DNA of 64,000 bases, taken from the NCBI RefSeq assembly GCF_002127325.2, contig NC_035433.2, positions 92,086,033-92,150,032 on the forward strand, given 5' to 3'. The first letter of the stretch is position 1, and the number at the start of each line of letters is the position of its first letter. A program made the position numbers and the translations under genes. Under the pieces are notes generated by a model that searched no databases, was not told where the DNA came from, and saw nothing but the letters and a program-made list of their open reading frames with translations. Below are positions 44,081 through 62,708 of the stretch, piece after piece. The stretch comes from Helianthus annuus (lineage: Eukaryota; Streptophyta; Magnoliopsida; Asterales; Asteraceae).

Positions 44081-45485
44081 GCTGCAGGATTGGGCGATGA
44101 TGGAAATTTCGAGACTTAGCCGGAGCCCAATTTTTTAAATTTGGTAGTGGTTTTTTGTGGTTGTGATGTTTTCAAACAATGATGGTATGTAACTTTAAAC
44201 AATAGTTTCTAGGATTAAGGATCCAGGATCCTTCAGACAATAGGTAGGATTGCAAATGGTGGAGGGATCCTCTGTTTGGGGGATGAAGCCTTTGTGATCC
44301 TGCCGCTTTTTATTTTCCTGCATGCTATGACCGCACAAACAATGGACACCCTTTGCCAACCCATGTGGACGGGCCACGTTTTGCTGGTAGAAACGTGGGT
44401 TGGCAATTTTGAAAACTTTGAAGGGTTTTAAATCCTTTTGTTAATAAAATAACTCTAATCTTTTTGGCTTATCTTGTTTTGTTATCCTTTGTTTATCCTC
44501 TTATTTTCCAATTGTTTAGAAACATATTTGTTTGAGTAAGAAAAGTTGAGCAAATTATGTTTATGAAATTTAGGATATGATCCTAGATCAAATATCCTAT
44601 AATCGAAAATTTTCAAGGTAGTTTATTTTAAGGATCATAGGTTCAGTTGTCAAGGTCTAAAGGTTATTCAAATGGATAATGAAATTAAAAATAGTTAAGG
44701 ATCATACCTGAGGATCCAAGTTAGGATCCTAACCTTTAATCAGGATAACCATAAGTAAAACTTTAATGGATAATAAGGATTAGGGATCCTTAATTGTTTA
44801 ACTTCGAAACCCTGAAAAAATGGAATATAACTTGGGACTAAGCCAATATAAAAGATAAGTTAGTAACTAGGGACAAGCCCAAAGGATAACTGGGGACAAG
44901 CCCAAAGGATCACTGGGGACAAGCCCGAAGGATAACTGGGGACAAACCCAAAGGATAACTGGGGACAAGCCCAAGGATCGTATGTAAACTGGAGTATGGC
45001 CCTTACTGGCGACTATCCAAACTTAGTGACATGAAAATGCCAAAACCTTAGCTAACGTGAAACCGTTAGAAACCTTAGGAACGGATGTATGGTACGTCTA
45101 CCATTATACGTAGGATCCTAGATATAGCCAGTACGATGAGGTTATCAGCCCCTAAAGTGGGTACTGGTCCCAAAGACGTGAACTATACCAGGATCATCGT
45201 GCACTACAGGCGGAAACTGGGGACAAGCCCAAGGATAACTGGGGTCGAACCCAAGGATCTGAGATGCTTTTGAAGACTATCAATAATATGCTGAGGATAC
45301 CTGGACTATCAAAACTCAAATTCTCGTGAGGAGGATGAAGGATACATGATCCTTATCCTTTGGTAAAAATAAGAAAATGGAATAGTTTAGGATTAGGATA
45401 TTACCAGAGTAAGGATCATTGACATTATCGGGATCCTTCGAGGATGCTTTCAATGTAAGGATCATATGTGCCAGGAGGATCCTGT
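44081..45485 (-). other. F 3' region
   Basis: CGGAGCCCAATTTTTT box near 44121, 54-bp inverted repeat (44353-44406), palindrome (about 44572-44598), tandem repeat, twin hairpins (45027-45042, 45052-45069; each with a small defect), 62-codon antisense ORF (45085-45273). No sense gene. Confidence 0.75.
44868..44978 (-). repeat. Short tandem repeat, F 3' region
   Basis: Five units of ~22-23 bp containing GGGGACAAGCCCAAAGGATA. Confidence 0.85.
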
Positions 45486-47951
<2,466 letters not shown>

Positions 47952-48669
47952 TGTTTTGGTCAAAAATCACACAAGGATAATGCAACCAAACTTTATGTAA
48001 ATGGGGTATGATGCTTGGTTTATTGAAAAAGTAAAGGATCACTTCAGTGTGAAATATGCAAAGACACAATGATTTATACGAGGAAAAAGCCCTTGATCAA
48101 TGTATGATCTCCGGCATAAAAAACCTCGGGTGATGGCAACTACCGATCACCAAACTTCAATATATCAAAATATGGTTACAACTTCGGATGATAATGAGCT
48201 GAGTACAAGGATCACTATCGTAATGTGTGTCTAAGCGTGTGAGAATTGTGTTGTGTGTTCTTCCGAATGGGGAAGAGTGTTATATATACAAGTGTAGGTG
48301 ACCTATTTTAGGTAAAAAGACTAATAATCAGCTCATTACCCCTTTAGAAATAAAAGTAAATCTAGCCTAAATTGTCGCCCTTGAATCATGCCAAGTTTCC
48401 ATATCCTTTGCAACGTCCATCTCCGATTAAGCACATGCTATAATTGTAAAGACGCGTCCTTTGATCATGATGCTAAGAGCGGATCCTGCTAGATGTTCCT
48501 GCAAAATATCACTTAATTCAATGAAGGTAACTGTTAGCATGAGGATCCTATGACGGTCCGTGATCCTGATCCTGGAACTCTGCTGAGGATCACTATCTCC
48601 CAAAGAAATAAGGATCACTAGTTAGGATCACATGTAAGGATCATGTATTATAAAAATCCAGCCCTAACA
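47952..48669 (-). repeat. 3' LTR of G (718 bp)
   Basis: TGTTTTGG...CCCTAACA; polypurine tract reversed at 48670-48689. Confidence 0.95.
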
Positions 48670-48825
48670 ATTGCCCCCAAAATATAAGGAGTGATTATGT
48701 AAATAAATGAGTTATATTTTGCTTTGATCTTATCTGCAACGAACAACTCGGATAACTAGCCGTTAATCTCGAACTAGCCGTTGCAACCCTTACGTCATGG
48801 ATGTGACAATCCTGCAGATCATCAT

Positions 48826-48833
48826 TATAAATA
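48826..48833 (+). promoter_or_regulatory. TATA box of antisense gene (G)
   Basis: TATAAATA, 144 bp before the ATG, with TTACGTCA at about 48790-48797 and CTAGCCGTT repeats before it. Confidence 0.6.
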
Positions 48834-48976
48834 GGAGATATAGTTAGGATCAATTTGCATTTAAATTTAAGAGCTACTCCCTTTATAATCTCGTCCGAAA
48901 GATCGATCAGGTACTCTTCTTCTTTTCTTTCCCTCTCTTACTCTGTTTTCCTTTCTCTTTCTATTCTTCCGCAAAT

Positions 48977-50619
48977 ATGTTGCTCCGGAACTCTCCTCAC
49001 AATGATCACCAGAGGAACAGCCCCTTGAAAGGTCAAGGGATCATTAAGGATTCTCCCACCGAGAGGTGCTGCTTTTCTGATGCTCACATTGATAGGATCC
49101 GTCACTGTTTTCCGGCGAGTGTTGTCTTTAAATCTTTCACCCCCACTGCTTTAAGTGACTTTGTCTCCGACTCATGGGTGGCTTTTCCTGCAACTCCGTT
49201 TACCATAGGATATTCATATCCTTTTCCAGCCTTCACCCAATCCTTCTTTTCCCTGACCGGCATGTCCTATATCCAAGCCATGCCGATGATCTGGAGGGTT
49301 CTGTATACCCTTGAGAGGATCATCGAGCAGGAGGGGATTGACTTAGGGATGTCGGAGCTGGCTGAGCTATATGATCTTACCACGTTTGGTTCCTGTCGAT
49401 ACTTGCTGAAACGGAAAGCCGGGGAGGATCACCCTGTTCTTAAGGTTACCAAAAATGACACAAACTGGAAGCGACGTTTCTTCTTTGTTAGGAGGGATAC
49501 CATCCCTAACGGGAAGGATCTGCCCGAGGAGTGGGCCACTCATGGTAGGATAGAGGATCCTGGAAGGATCACCATCAGACTTGTTTCCTATGATGAAGAT
49601 CACTAATGTTTCCTTTGTCTTTTGTTTATTGTGCAGCTATCTCCATTGCTCATCTCAAGTTAACCCCTGCTGCAAGAGAGAGGGTTCTAGCTTTCAAGAA
49701 ACTTGATCCTGAGACCAGAAGTTTTCAAGTCACCATCCAAGATTCTCAAGAAGTATCCTCCGCATCTGCCACTATGTCAAGTAAGTATCCTTATTAAAAA
49801 GTAAGTTCTATGCAAAAATGTTAAATTAGTTAGGAAACTTATCTTGTTTTGATTGTGTAGGCGCTGGGAAATCTGCTAAGTCTGCCAAGTCTGCCTCCAA
49901 GTTCGGGATTGATGAACTTGCCAATGTCAAGTCTTCAAGAAAGAAGACTTCTGTTGCCAGTCCCTCTGCTTCGGCCCCTAAAGCACCTGTTAGGGGTAAG
50001 GGGAAGAAGAGAAAGACTTCTGAGGATCTCCAAGGATTTCCCCTGCTCCGCCAGCAGTTCCTTGACTATGTCAATGAGGTAAGGATCGTTGCCCCTGTTG
50101 GTTATCCTTCTTGAATATCCTGCTTGTGTATTTTGCCTGTATATCCTGCTTCTTTGAGGATCACCTGGTCCTGAACTTACCTTTTTTTCTCTTCTGCAGA
50201 AACTTGCTGAGATTGAGACCTACCTTGGCCATGTCGAGGATCAGGAAAGCCAAATCGCCGACCTCCAACAAATGGGCGTGTTAAAGGATCTCAAGATAGC
50301 CGATCTTGAGAAGGAACTCCGGGCTACTAAGGATGAGGCTGCTCAAATGCTGATCAACATGGATGGCGAGAAGCAGGAGATCACCCAGGACGCCAAGGTC
50401 TCTGCCGCAATTGCTATGTACAAGATACAACTACAGATGGCTGTGGAGGCTCAGGATCCTGCCTTTGACAAAAGCTCATGGGACGTGGAGGGTTGGAAGG
50501 CGAGATTGGCTGAGCTGGAGGATGAGGACGAAGCTGAGGAGATCCCAATGCTGGAGGGCGGTGATGCTGACAAGGATCAGGGTGGAGAAGCTGGTGGTGA
50601 TGGAGCAACAAAGGTGTGA
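48977..50619 (+). CDS. Antisense four-exon gene of element G (449 aa, apparently intact)
   Basis: Exons 48977-49544, 49637-49780, 49861-50078 and 50200-50619 (TGA). Lengths 568, 144, 218 and 420 match H exactly. Splice sites are GTAGGA, GTAAGT and GTAAGG, with acceptors GCAG, GTAG and GCAG. The protein has the same four parts as in H: globular domain, linker with RGKGKKRK, coiled coil (ESQIADLQQMGVLKDLKIAD) and acidic tail. Confidence 0.85.
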
Positions 50620-51981
50620 GCTGCTGGATTGGGCAATGATGGATATTTCGAGACTAGGCCGGAGCCCAATTTTTTAAGTTTGGTAGTGGTTTGTTTGTGG
50701 TTGTGATGTTTTGAAACAATGATGGTCTGTACTTAAACAATAGTTCTTAGGGTTAAGGATCCTGGATCCTTTGAACAATAGGTAGGATCGCAAATGGTGG
50801 AGGGATCCTCTGTTTGGGGAATGAAGCCTTTGTGATCCTGCCGTCTTTAATTTCCTGCACCTGCTAAGACCGCATAGACAATGGACACCCTTTGCCAACC
50901 CATGTGGACGGGCCACGTTTTGCTGGTAGAAATGTGGGTTGGCAATTTTGACAACTTTTTGAAAGGGTTTAAGATCCTTTTGTTAATAATATAACTTTAA
51001 TATTTCTGGCTTATCTCGTGTTGTTATCCTTTATTTATCTTCTTATTTTCCAGTTTGTTTTAGAAACAAGAGTTGAGCAAACCATGTTTAATAAATTTAG
51101 GATATGATCCTAGATCAAATATCCTGACACTGAAAATTTTTTAAGCAATCAATTTCAAGGATCATGGGTTTAGTTGTCAAAGTGTAAGGTTTGTTTAGTA
51201 TAATCAAAATAGTCAAGGATCATACCTGAGGATCCAAGTTAGGATCCTAACCTTTAATCAAGATAACCGTAGATGAGTTTTTAATAGATAATAAGGATTA
51301 AGGATCCTTATTTGTTTAACTTCGAAAACCTGAAAAACGGAACATAACTTGGGACTAAGCCAATGTAAAAGATAAATTAGTAGCTGGGGACATGCCCAAA
51401 GGATAACTGGGGACAAGCCCAAAGGATCACTGGGGACAAGCCCAAAGGATAACTGGGGACAAGCCCAAGGATCGTATGTAAACTGGAGTATGGCCCTTAC
51501 TGGCGACTATCCAAGCTTGGTGACATGAAAATGTCAAAACCTTAGCTAACGTGAAAACGTTAGAAACCTTAGGAACGGATGTATGGTACGTCTACCATTA
51601 TACGTAGGATCCTAGGTATAGCCAGTACGATGAGGTTGTCAGCCCCGAAAGTGGGTACTGGTCCCAAAGACGTGAACTATACCAGGATCATCGTGCGCTA
51701 CTGGCGAAAACTGGGGATAATCCCAAGGATAACTGGGGTTGAACCCAAGGATCTGTGTTGCTTTTGAAGATCTTTGACGATATGCTGTAGATACCTAAAC
51801 TATCATAACTCAAATGGTTCGTGAGAAGAGGATGAAGGATACATGATCCTTATCCTTAGGTAAAAAGTAAGGAAATGTAATAGTTTTAAGATAAGGACAT
51901 TACCAGAGTAAGGATCACTGACATCACCGGGATCCTTCGAGGATACTTCAATGTAAGGATCACATGCTTGAAGGATCATGT
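50620..51981 (-). other. G 3' region
   Basis: CGGAGCCCAATTTTTT box (about 50660), 54-bp inverted repeat (50892-50945), palindrome (about 51098-51124), tandem repeat, perfect twin hairpins (51521-51536, 51546-51563), 62-codon antisense ORF (51579-51767). No sense gene. Confidence 0.75.
51385..51471 (-). repeat. Short tandem repeat, G 3' region
   Basis: Four units of ~22-23 bp containing CTGGGGACAAGCCCAAAGG. Confidence 0.85.
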
Positions 51982-55255
<3,274 letters not shown>

Positions 55256-57825
55256 CTATTGCTCCCTTGGCTTCGAGGTTGGCTTCATGGATGAGGTATA
55301 ACAATCCTTAGCCTCCTGCCGATCACTGTCGATCTTGATTATCCCCCATGGGCTAGGGAGTTTCACACATTGATGATAGGTGGATGGGACTGCTTTCATA
55401 TCATGTATCCAGGGCCTGCCAAGGATAACATTGCAACAAGATAAACAGTCAATAACACAAAATTTTTGATAATTATGTAATCCTTCCACGTAGATTGGGA
55501 GTTTAATGTCCCCCAGAGTTTTCTTCGTTTCACCACTGAATCCTACAAGCACGGAGGATCTTGGTGTGATGTCTGATTCTGGGATACCCATTTTCTTCAG
55601 AACATCAAGCTGGATAATGTTCACTGAGCTTCCTCCGTCGATAAGGATCCTGCGGACAAAATGGTTAGAGATAAAGAGAGTAATAACTAAACTATCATGA
55701 TGAGGATCCTGGATGTTAATGCGATCATTCTCATCAAACGTTATTGTCTTTCCTTCTGAGACACTTGATGTTCGAATAGGTCTCTCTCCATTATCCATCT
55801 TTGCTTCCTTTGCATGCCTTTTGGCCGCCGAGAAGGATGTACCACAGATGTCTGATCCTCCGGAAATAAAGTTGATCACTTGTGCATTCGCCGGAGGGGC
55901 TGGTGCCTTTTCAGGGATCCTTTCAGGATCCTGAGTCCTTTGCTTTTTTCTTCCCAACAATTCTTTTAGATGCCCCTTGCTTAATAGATATCCAATTTCT
56001 TTTCTTAAAGCTATGCATTCTTCAGTTAGATGTCCGAAATCCTCATGGTATGCACACCATTTCGACTTGTCTTTAGTCCCGGATGGTTTATCATTCTTCC
56101 TGGGCCACCTAGCTTTTTCTCCTAGATTCTGCATTGCAAGGATTAGTTCATGATTATCAACGGAAAAACAATATTCTGAGATTGGAGGATAATCTTCATC
56201 ATCCTCTTCTTGGTCAACAGCATGCACATTCTGGTTGTCATTTCTATGGTAGGATTTGAATTTATTGTTCTTGAAGGAGGATCCTTGCTTCTCCTGTTTT
56301 GAGGATCCTACTTGTCTCTCCTGGATCCTCTTGTCATCCTCTAGCCGGATGAACCTGAGTGCCCGAGTTCTTACTTCATCTAGATTCCTGCATGGTGTCA
56401 TAACAAGATCATCATAGAATAATGAATCCTTAAGCAGTCCCATTTTGAAGGCTTCAACAGCCGTAGCCATATCCAAGTTGGGAATGTCCAAGGATTCTTT
56501 ACTAAATTTAGTTATATAATCCCTTAATGATTCATTATGACTTTGAGTTACCCTATATAAATCACTAGTTAATCTTTCAAATTTTCTACTACAAGAGAAT
56601 TGGTTATTGAATAAATTAACTAAATTAGCAAATGAAGTAAAAGAGTAAGGGGGAAGACTTAGCAGCCATTTAAGAGCTGATCCAGTAAGAGTGGATCCAA
56701 ATCCTTTACATAGGCATGCTTCCTTTAGCTTTTCCGGGATTGGATTGATCTCCATCCTCTCCCTGTATTGTGCTATGTGCTCCTCAGGATCCGTTGTATC
56801 ATCATACAGCTTCATAGTAGGGATATGGAACCTTTTGGGTACCTCTGCATCACAAACTGGTGGTGCAAAGCGAGATACCTTATGGCTTCCATCTGCAATC
56901 TCTGGGATAGGCTTGACTATCCCTGGACACTTGAGATCATATCTTTTAGCTTCTGCAACTCCCTGGCCATAGCATGATTGATACCTGTATCCTGCATGAA
57001 TCCATGGTTAGTGGTAAGATAATTATTTAAAGTGTTACCTCCCATTGAGTTCAAGTTAGTGAATCCATATTGCTGGGATTCTGGGATAACGGAGGGACCA
57101 GTGGAAGCAATGGTCTGCATTGGAATGAAGTCCCCTTGATGGACATCTAGACTTCCTGTTTGCAAACTTTTTAGGGATCCTGGCATCTGGAAGGATCCTG
57201 GTATCTGGGATGATCCTGGAAGGAAGGAGGATCCTTGAACCTGGGATGATCCTGGAACAAAGGAGGATCCTTGACCCTGGGATGATCCTGGAACAAAGTA
57301 GGATCCTTGAAACTGCTGTGCTCCCGGATAGGCTCCCGAATTCATGAAGGATCCCATATGCTGGGGATAGGATCCAGCCGGCTGAAAGTGTGAGCCTGAT
57401 GCCTGAGTCTTTGCTGCCGATCCGAGGTGCAATCCTCTTGATTCCCCCATAATTTGCACGTCTGGGATTCCCGATGGCTGAGAAGTGATCATTGGAGTAT
57501 CAAAGCTCAAGGATTTGGGCATCAGTGGGGAATGATCCTCTGCCGCTTTCTTTTGTCTTTTGAGATCTCCAATTTCCCTGAGGATCCTTTCATTAGTTTC
57601 ATCCTGCCGCTGCATACGATCCTTCATCTGCAAAATCAAAGTAAATACGTCACTAGTACTGGGAGTATAAGAATTCATAGCAGAAGAAGATGGAGGTTTA
57701 GAGTTAGTAGGAGTTGGTCTCTTCTCAGCATTCTTCTGGGATCCTGCCGGTGGTGGAGGCAGAGTGTTCTGGGATGAGGTGACAGCAGACATTGCCGTGG
57801 ACGTATTCTTCAATGATGAAGCCAT
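55256..57825 (-). pseudogene. gag-pro: G gag-protease, one frameshift
   Basis: ATG at 57825 (MASSLKN). Open through the PGS repeats to about 56928, where one A is missing (CCTGGACACTTG against CCTGGAACACTTG on plus), shifting the frame at SSVPGVVK. The remaining gag core, CHHC knuckle and protease (ILIDGGSS) are open in the following frame to the leaky UAG. Confidence 0.92.
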
Positions 57826-57902
57826 GTAATTCTTTGAAATGATTTCGAACAAAAGGTTTTCTTATGAATGAAGCACCAATTGCCCCACGGTGGGCGCCAA
57901 AC

Positions 57903-58620
57903 TGTATTGGTCAAAAATCACACAAGGATAATGCAACCAAACTTTATGTAAATGGGGTATGATGCTTGGTTTATTGAAAAAGTAAAGGATCACTTCAGTG
58001 TGAAATATGCAAAGACACAATGATTTATACGAGGAAAAAGCCCTTGATCAATGTATGATCTCCGGCATAAAAAACCTCGGGTGATGGCAACTACCGATCA
58101 CCAAACTTCAATATATCAAAATATGGTTACAACTTCGGATGATAATGAGCTGAGTACAAGGATCACTATCGTAATGTGTGTCTAAGCGTGTGAGAATTGT
58201 GTTGTGTGTTCTTCCGAATGGGGAAGAGTGTTATATATACAAGTGTAGGTGACCTATTTTAGGTAAAAAGACTAATAATCAGCTCATTACCCCTTTAGAA
58301 ATAAAAGTAAATCTAGCCTAAATTGTCGCCCTTGAATCATGCCAAGTTTCCATATCCTTTGCAACGTCCATCTCCGATTAAGCACATGCTATAATTGTAA
58401 AGACGCGTCCTTTGATCATGATGCTAAGAGCGGATCCTGCTAGATGTTCCTGCAAAATATCACTTAATTCAATGAAGGTAACTGTTAGCATGAGGATCCT
58501 ATGACGGTCCGTGATCCTGATCCTGGAACTCTGCTGAGGATCACTATCTCCCAAAGAAATAAGGATCACTAGTTAGGATCACATGTAAGGATCATGTATT
58601 ATAAAAATCCAGCCCTAACA
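57903..58620 (-). repeat. 5' LTR of G (718 bp)
   Basis: Starts TGTATTGG. Primer site at 57882-57899. Followed by TSD ACTAC at 58621-58625. Confidence 0.95.
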
Positions 58621-59345
58621 ACTACCATATCATCTATGTACACTTCCATAGTCTGTCCAATTTGATCTTTGAACATCATATTCACCAGCCTTTGATATGT
58701 TGCACCTGCATTTCTTAATCCAAAAGGCATGGCAATATAACAATATAAACCGGTTGGGGTCATAAAAGCCGTATCCTCTTGGTCAGATGGCTCCATCTGA
58801 ATTTGTTGGAATCCAGATGATGCATCCATAAAGGTTAACAGTTCATGCCCCGCCGTTGCATCCACCATGGAGTCAATGTGGGGTAATGGGAAAGGATCCT
58901 TGGGACATGCTTTATTCAAATCAGTGAAATCGACACATACCCTCCACTTTCCGTTTTTCTTTTGAACAACAACCACATTGGCTAGCCACTTTGGATACTT
59001 TACCTCTCTAATCATACCTGCTCGAAGTAGCCTTTCTACCTCTTCCTGGATAATGGCATTTTTTTCCGGTGCAAACTTCCTCCTTTTTTGATGGATTGGT
59101 TTGATTGACCTGTCAATGCCAAGTTTATGAGTTATAATATCCTTAGATATACCTGTCATATCCTCATGTTTCCATGCAAAGGTAGACTTTCTTCTTTTGA
59201 GGAAGGATACTAGGTCTTCTTTCATCTTGCCAAGGATCCCTGATCCTATATAGATTTTTGATTCAGGATCATTAGGATCCAAAAGGATTTCGTCCACATC
59301 CTGTTCCCTTGCCTCCAAGACATCCCTTGGAGGATACTTTAATTG
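58621..59345 (-). pseudogene. pol: F pol, N-terminal part (RT)
   Basis: From the leaky UAG at 59346-59348 (CAA TAG CAA TTA AAG) through LEAREQDVDEI, RT motifs and YIDDMVV, open throughout. Cut by G; resumes at 47951. One TSD copy (58621-58625) is included. Confidence 0.92.
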
Positions 59346-61904
59346 CTATTGCTCCCTTGGCTTCGAGGCTGGTTTCATGGATGAGGTATAACAATCCTTA
59401 GCCTCCTACTGATCACTGTCGATCTTGATTATCCCCCATGGGCTAGGGTGCTTTACACATTGATGGTAGGTGGATGGGACAGCTTTCATATCATGTATCC
59501 AGGGCCTGCCAAGGATAACATTACAACAAGACAAACAATCAATAACACAAAATTTTTGATAATTATGTAATCCTTCCACGTAGATTGGAAGTTTGATGTC
59601 CCCCAGGGTTTTCTTGGTTTCTCCACTGAATCCCACAAGCACGGAGGATCTTGGAGTGATGTCTGATTCTGGGATACCCATCTTCTTCAGAACATCAAGC
59701 TGGATAATGTTTGCTGAACTCCCTCCGTCGATAAGGATCCTGCGGACAAAATGGTTAGAAATAAAGAGAGTAATAACCAAACTATCATGATGGGGATCCT
59801 GGATGTTAATGCGATCATCCTCATCAATGGTTATCGTTTTTCCTTCTGAGACACTTGATGTTCGAATAGGTCTTTCTCCGTTATCCATTTTAGCTTCCTT
59901 TGCATGCCTTTTAGCTGCCGAGAAGGATGTACCACATATGTCTGATCCTCCAGAAATAAAGTTGATTACTTGGGCACCTGCCGGAGGAGCTGGAGCTTTC
60001 TTAGGGATCCTTTCAGGATCCTGAGTCCTTTGTTTTTTTCTTCCCAACAACTCTTTTAGATGCCCCTTGCTTAGCAGATATCCAATTTCCTTTCTTAATG
60101 CGATACATTCTTCAGTTAAATGCCCAAAATCCTCGTGGTATGCACACCACTTCGATTTGTCTTTAGTTCCAGTTGGTTTGTCATTCTTTCTGGGCCACCT
60201 GGCTTTTTCTCCGAGATTCTGCATTGCAAGGATTAGTTCATGATTGTCAACGGAAAAACAATATTCAGAAATCGGAGGATAATCCTCATCATCCTCTTCT
60301 TGGTCAACAGCATGCACGTTCTGGTTGTCATTTCTATGGTAGGATTTGAATTTGTTGCTTTTGAAAGAGGATCCTTGCTTTTCTTGCTTTGAGGATCCTA
60401 CTTGTCTCTCCTGGATCCTCTTGTCATCCTCTAGCCGGATGAACCTGAGCGCCCGAGTTCTTACTTCATCTAGGTTCCTGCATGGTGTCATAACAAGATC
60501 ATCATAGAACAATGAATCCTTAAGCAATCCCATCTTGAAGGCCTCAACAGCTGTGGCCATATCCAAGTTAGGAATATCCAAGGATTCTTTACTAAACTTG
60601 GTTATGTAATCCCTTAATGATTCATTATGACCCTGAGTTACCCTATATAAATCACTAGTCAATCTTTCAAACTTTCTACTACAAGAGAATTGATTATTGA
60701 ATAAATTAACTAAATTAGCAAATGAAGTAATAGAGTAAGGGGGAAGACTTAGCAGCCATTTAAGAGCTGATCCAGTAAGAGTGGATCCAAATCCTTTGCA
60801 TAAGCATGCTTCCTTTAACTTTTCTGGAATTGGATTGATCTCCATCCTCTCCCTGTATTGTGCTATGTGTTCCTCAGGATCCGTTGTACCATCATACAGC
60901 TTCATAGTAGGGATATGGAACCTTTTGGGTATCTCAGCATCACAAATTGGTGGTGCAAAACGAGATACCTTATGGCTTCCATCTGCAATCTCCGGGATAG
61001 GTTTGACTACCCCTGGAACACTTGATATCATATCCTTCAGTTTTTGTAGTTCTCTGGCCATAGCATGATTGATACCTGTATCCTGCATGAATCCATGGTT
61101 AGTGGTAAGAGAATTATTAAAAGTGTTACCTCCCATCGGGTTCAAGTTAGGAACATTGGGTGTGAATCCATATTGCTGGGATTCTGGGATAATGGATGGA
61201 CCAGTGGAAGCAATGGTCTGCATCGGAATAAAATCTCCTTGATGGACATCTAGACTTCCTGTTTGCAAATTCTTCAAGGATCCTGGTATCTGTAGGGATC
61301 CTTGAATCTGGGATGATCCTGGAACAAAGGAGGATCCTTAAACCTGGGATGATCCTGGAACGAAGGAGGATCCTTGAACCTGGGATGATCCTGGAACAAA
61401 GGAGGATCCTAACCTCATGAAGGATCCCAAATGCTGGGTGTAGGATCCCGCCGGTTGGAAATATGATCCTGATGCCTGAGTCATTGTTGCTGGGCCGAAA
61501 TGCACTCCTCTTGATCCACCCACATATTGAATGTCTGGGACCTCTGATGGCTGAGAAGTAATCATTGGAGTTTCAAAATTCAAAGATTTGGGCATTAGTG
61601 GGGAATGATCCTCTGCCGTTTTCTTTTGCCTTTTGAGATCTCTGATTTCTCTGAGGATCCTGTCATTAGTTTCATCCTGCCGCTGCATACGATCCTTCAT
61701 CTGCAAAATCAAAGTAAATACATCACTAGTACTGGGAGCAGAAGAATTTAAAGCAGAAGAAGATGGAGGTTTAGAGAAAGTAGGAGTTGGTCTCTTCTCA
61801 GCATTTTTCTGAGATCCTGCCGGTGGTGGAGGCAAAGGCAGAGTGTTCTGAGACGAGGTGACTGCAGACATCGCTGTGGATGTACTCTTCAATGATGAAG
61901 CCAT
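59346..61904 (-). pseudogene. gag-pro: F gag-protease, two nonsense codons
   Basis: ATG at 61904 (MASSLKS). Lesions: TAA at 61338-61340 in the PGS/VQGSS repeat tract (Gln codon in relatives) and TAG at about 59404-59406 near the end (DQQEAKD in relatives). The frame is otherwise open through the gag core, CHHC knuckle and protease. The repeat tract differs in unit number from E, G and H. Confidence 0.92.
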
Positions 61905-61981
61905 GTAGCACTTGGAAATGATCACCAACAGAAAGTTTTCTTATGAATGAAGCACCAATGGCCCCACGGTGGGCGCCAAAC

Positions 61982-62703
61982 TGTTTTGGTCAAAAATCAC
62001 ACAAGGATAATACAACCAAACTCTATGTAAACGGGGAATGATGCTTGGTTTGATCAAAAAGTAAATCATCACTTTAGTATGAAATATGCGAGTGACACAA
62101 GGATTTATACGAGGAAAAAGCCCTTGATCAATGAATGATCTCCGGCATAAAAAACCTCGGGTGATGGCAACTACCGATCACCAAACTTCAATATAACAAA
62201 AAATGGTTACAACTTTGGATGGCAACGAGCTGAGTACAAGGATCACTATGGTATCGTGTGTCTAAGCGTGTGAGAAATGTGTTGTGTTTTTTCTTCCGAA
62301 TGTGGAAGAGTGCTATATATACAAGTGTGAGTGGCCCTATTTTAGGTAAATAGACTAACTATCAGCTCATTACCCCTTTAGGAATAAAAGTAAATCTAGC
62401 CTAAATTATCGCCCTTAAATCATGCTGAGTTTCCATATCTTCTACAACGTTCATCTCTGATTAAGCATATGCCAAAGTTGTAAAGACGAGTCCCTTGTTT
62501 ACGTTGCTAAGAGCGGATCCTGCTAGACATTCCTGCAAGATAACATTAAATTCAATGAAAACAACTGTTAGCATGAGGATCCCTATGATGGTCCGTGATC
62601 CTGATCCTGGGACTCTTCTGAGGATCACTATCTGCCAAAGAAATAAGGATCACTGGTTAAGATCACATGAAGGATCATATGTCATAAAAATCCAGCCCTA
62701 ACA
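61982..62703 (-). repeat. 5' LTR of F (722 bp)
   Basis: TGTTTTGG...CCCTAACA; primer site at 61961-61978. About five differences from the 3' LTR by eye (for example GTAAATCATCAC against GTAAAGGATCAC). Confidence 0.95.
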
Positions 62704-62708
62704 GTATC
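62704..62708. repeat. Target-site duplication of F, right copy (GTATC)
   Basis: Pairs with 19893-19897. Confidence 0.9.
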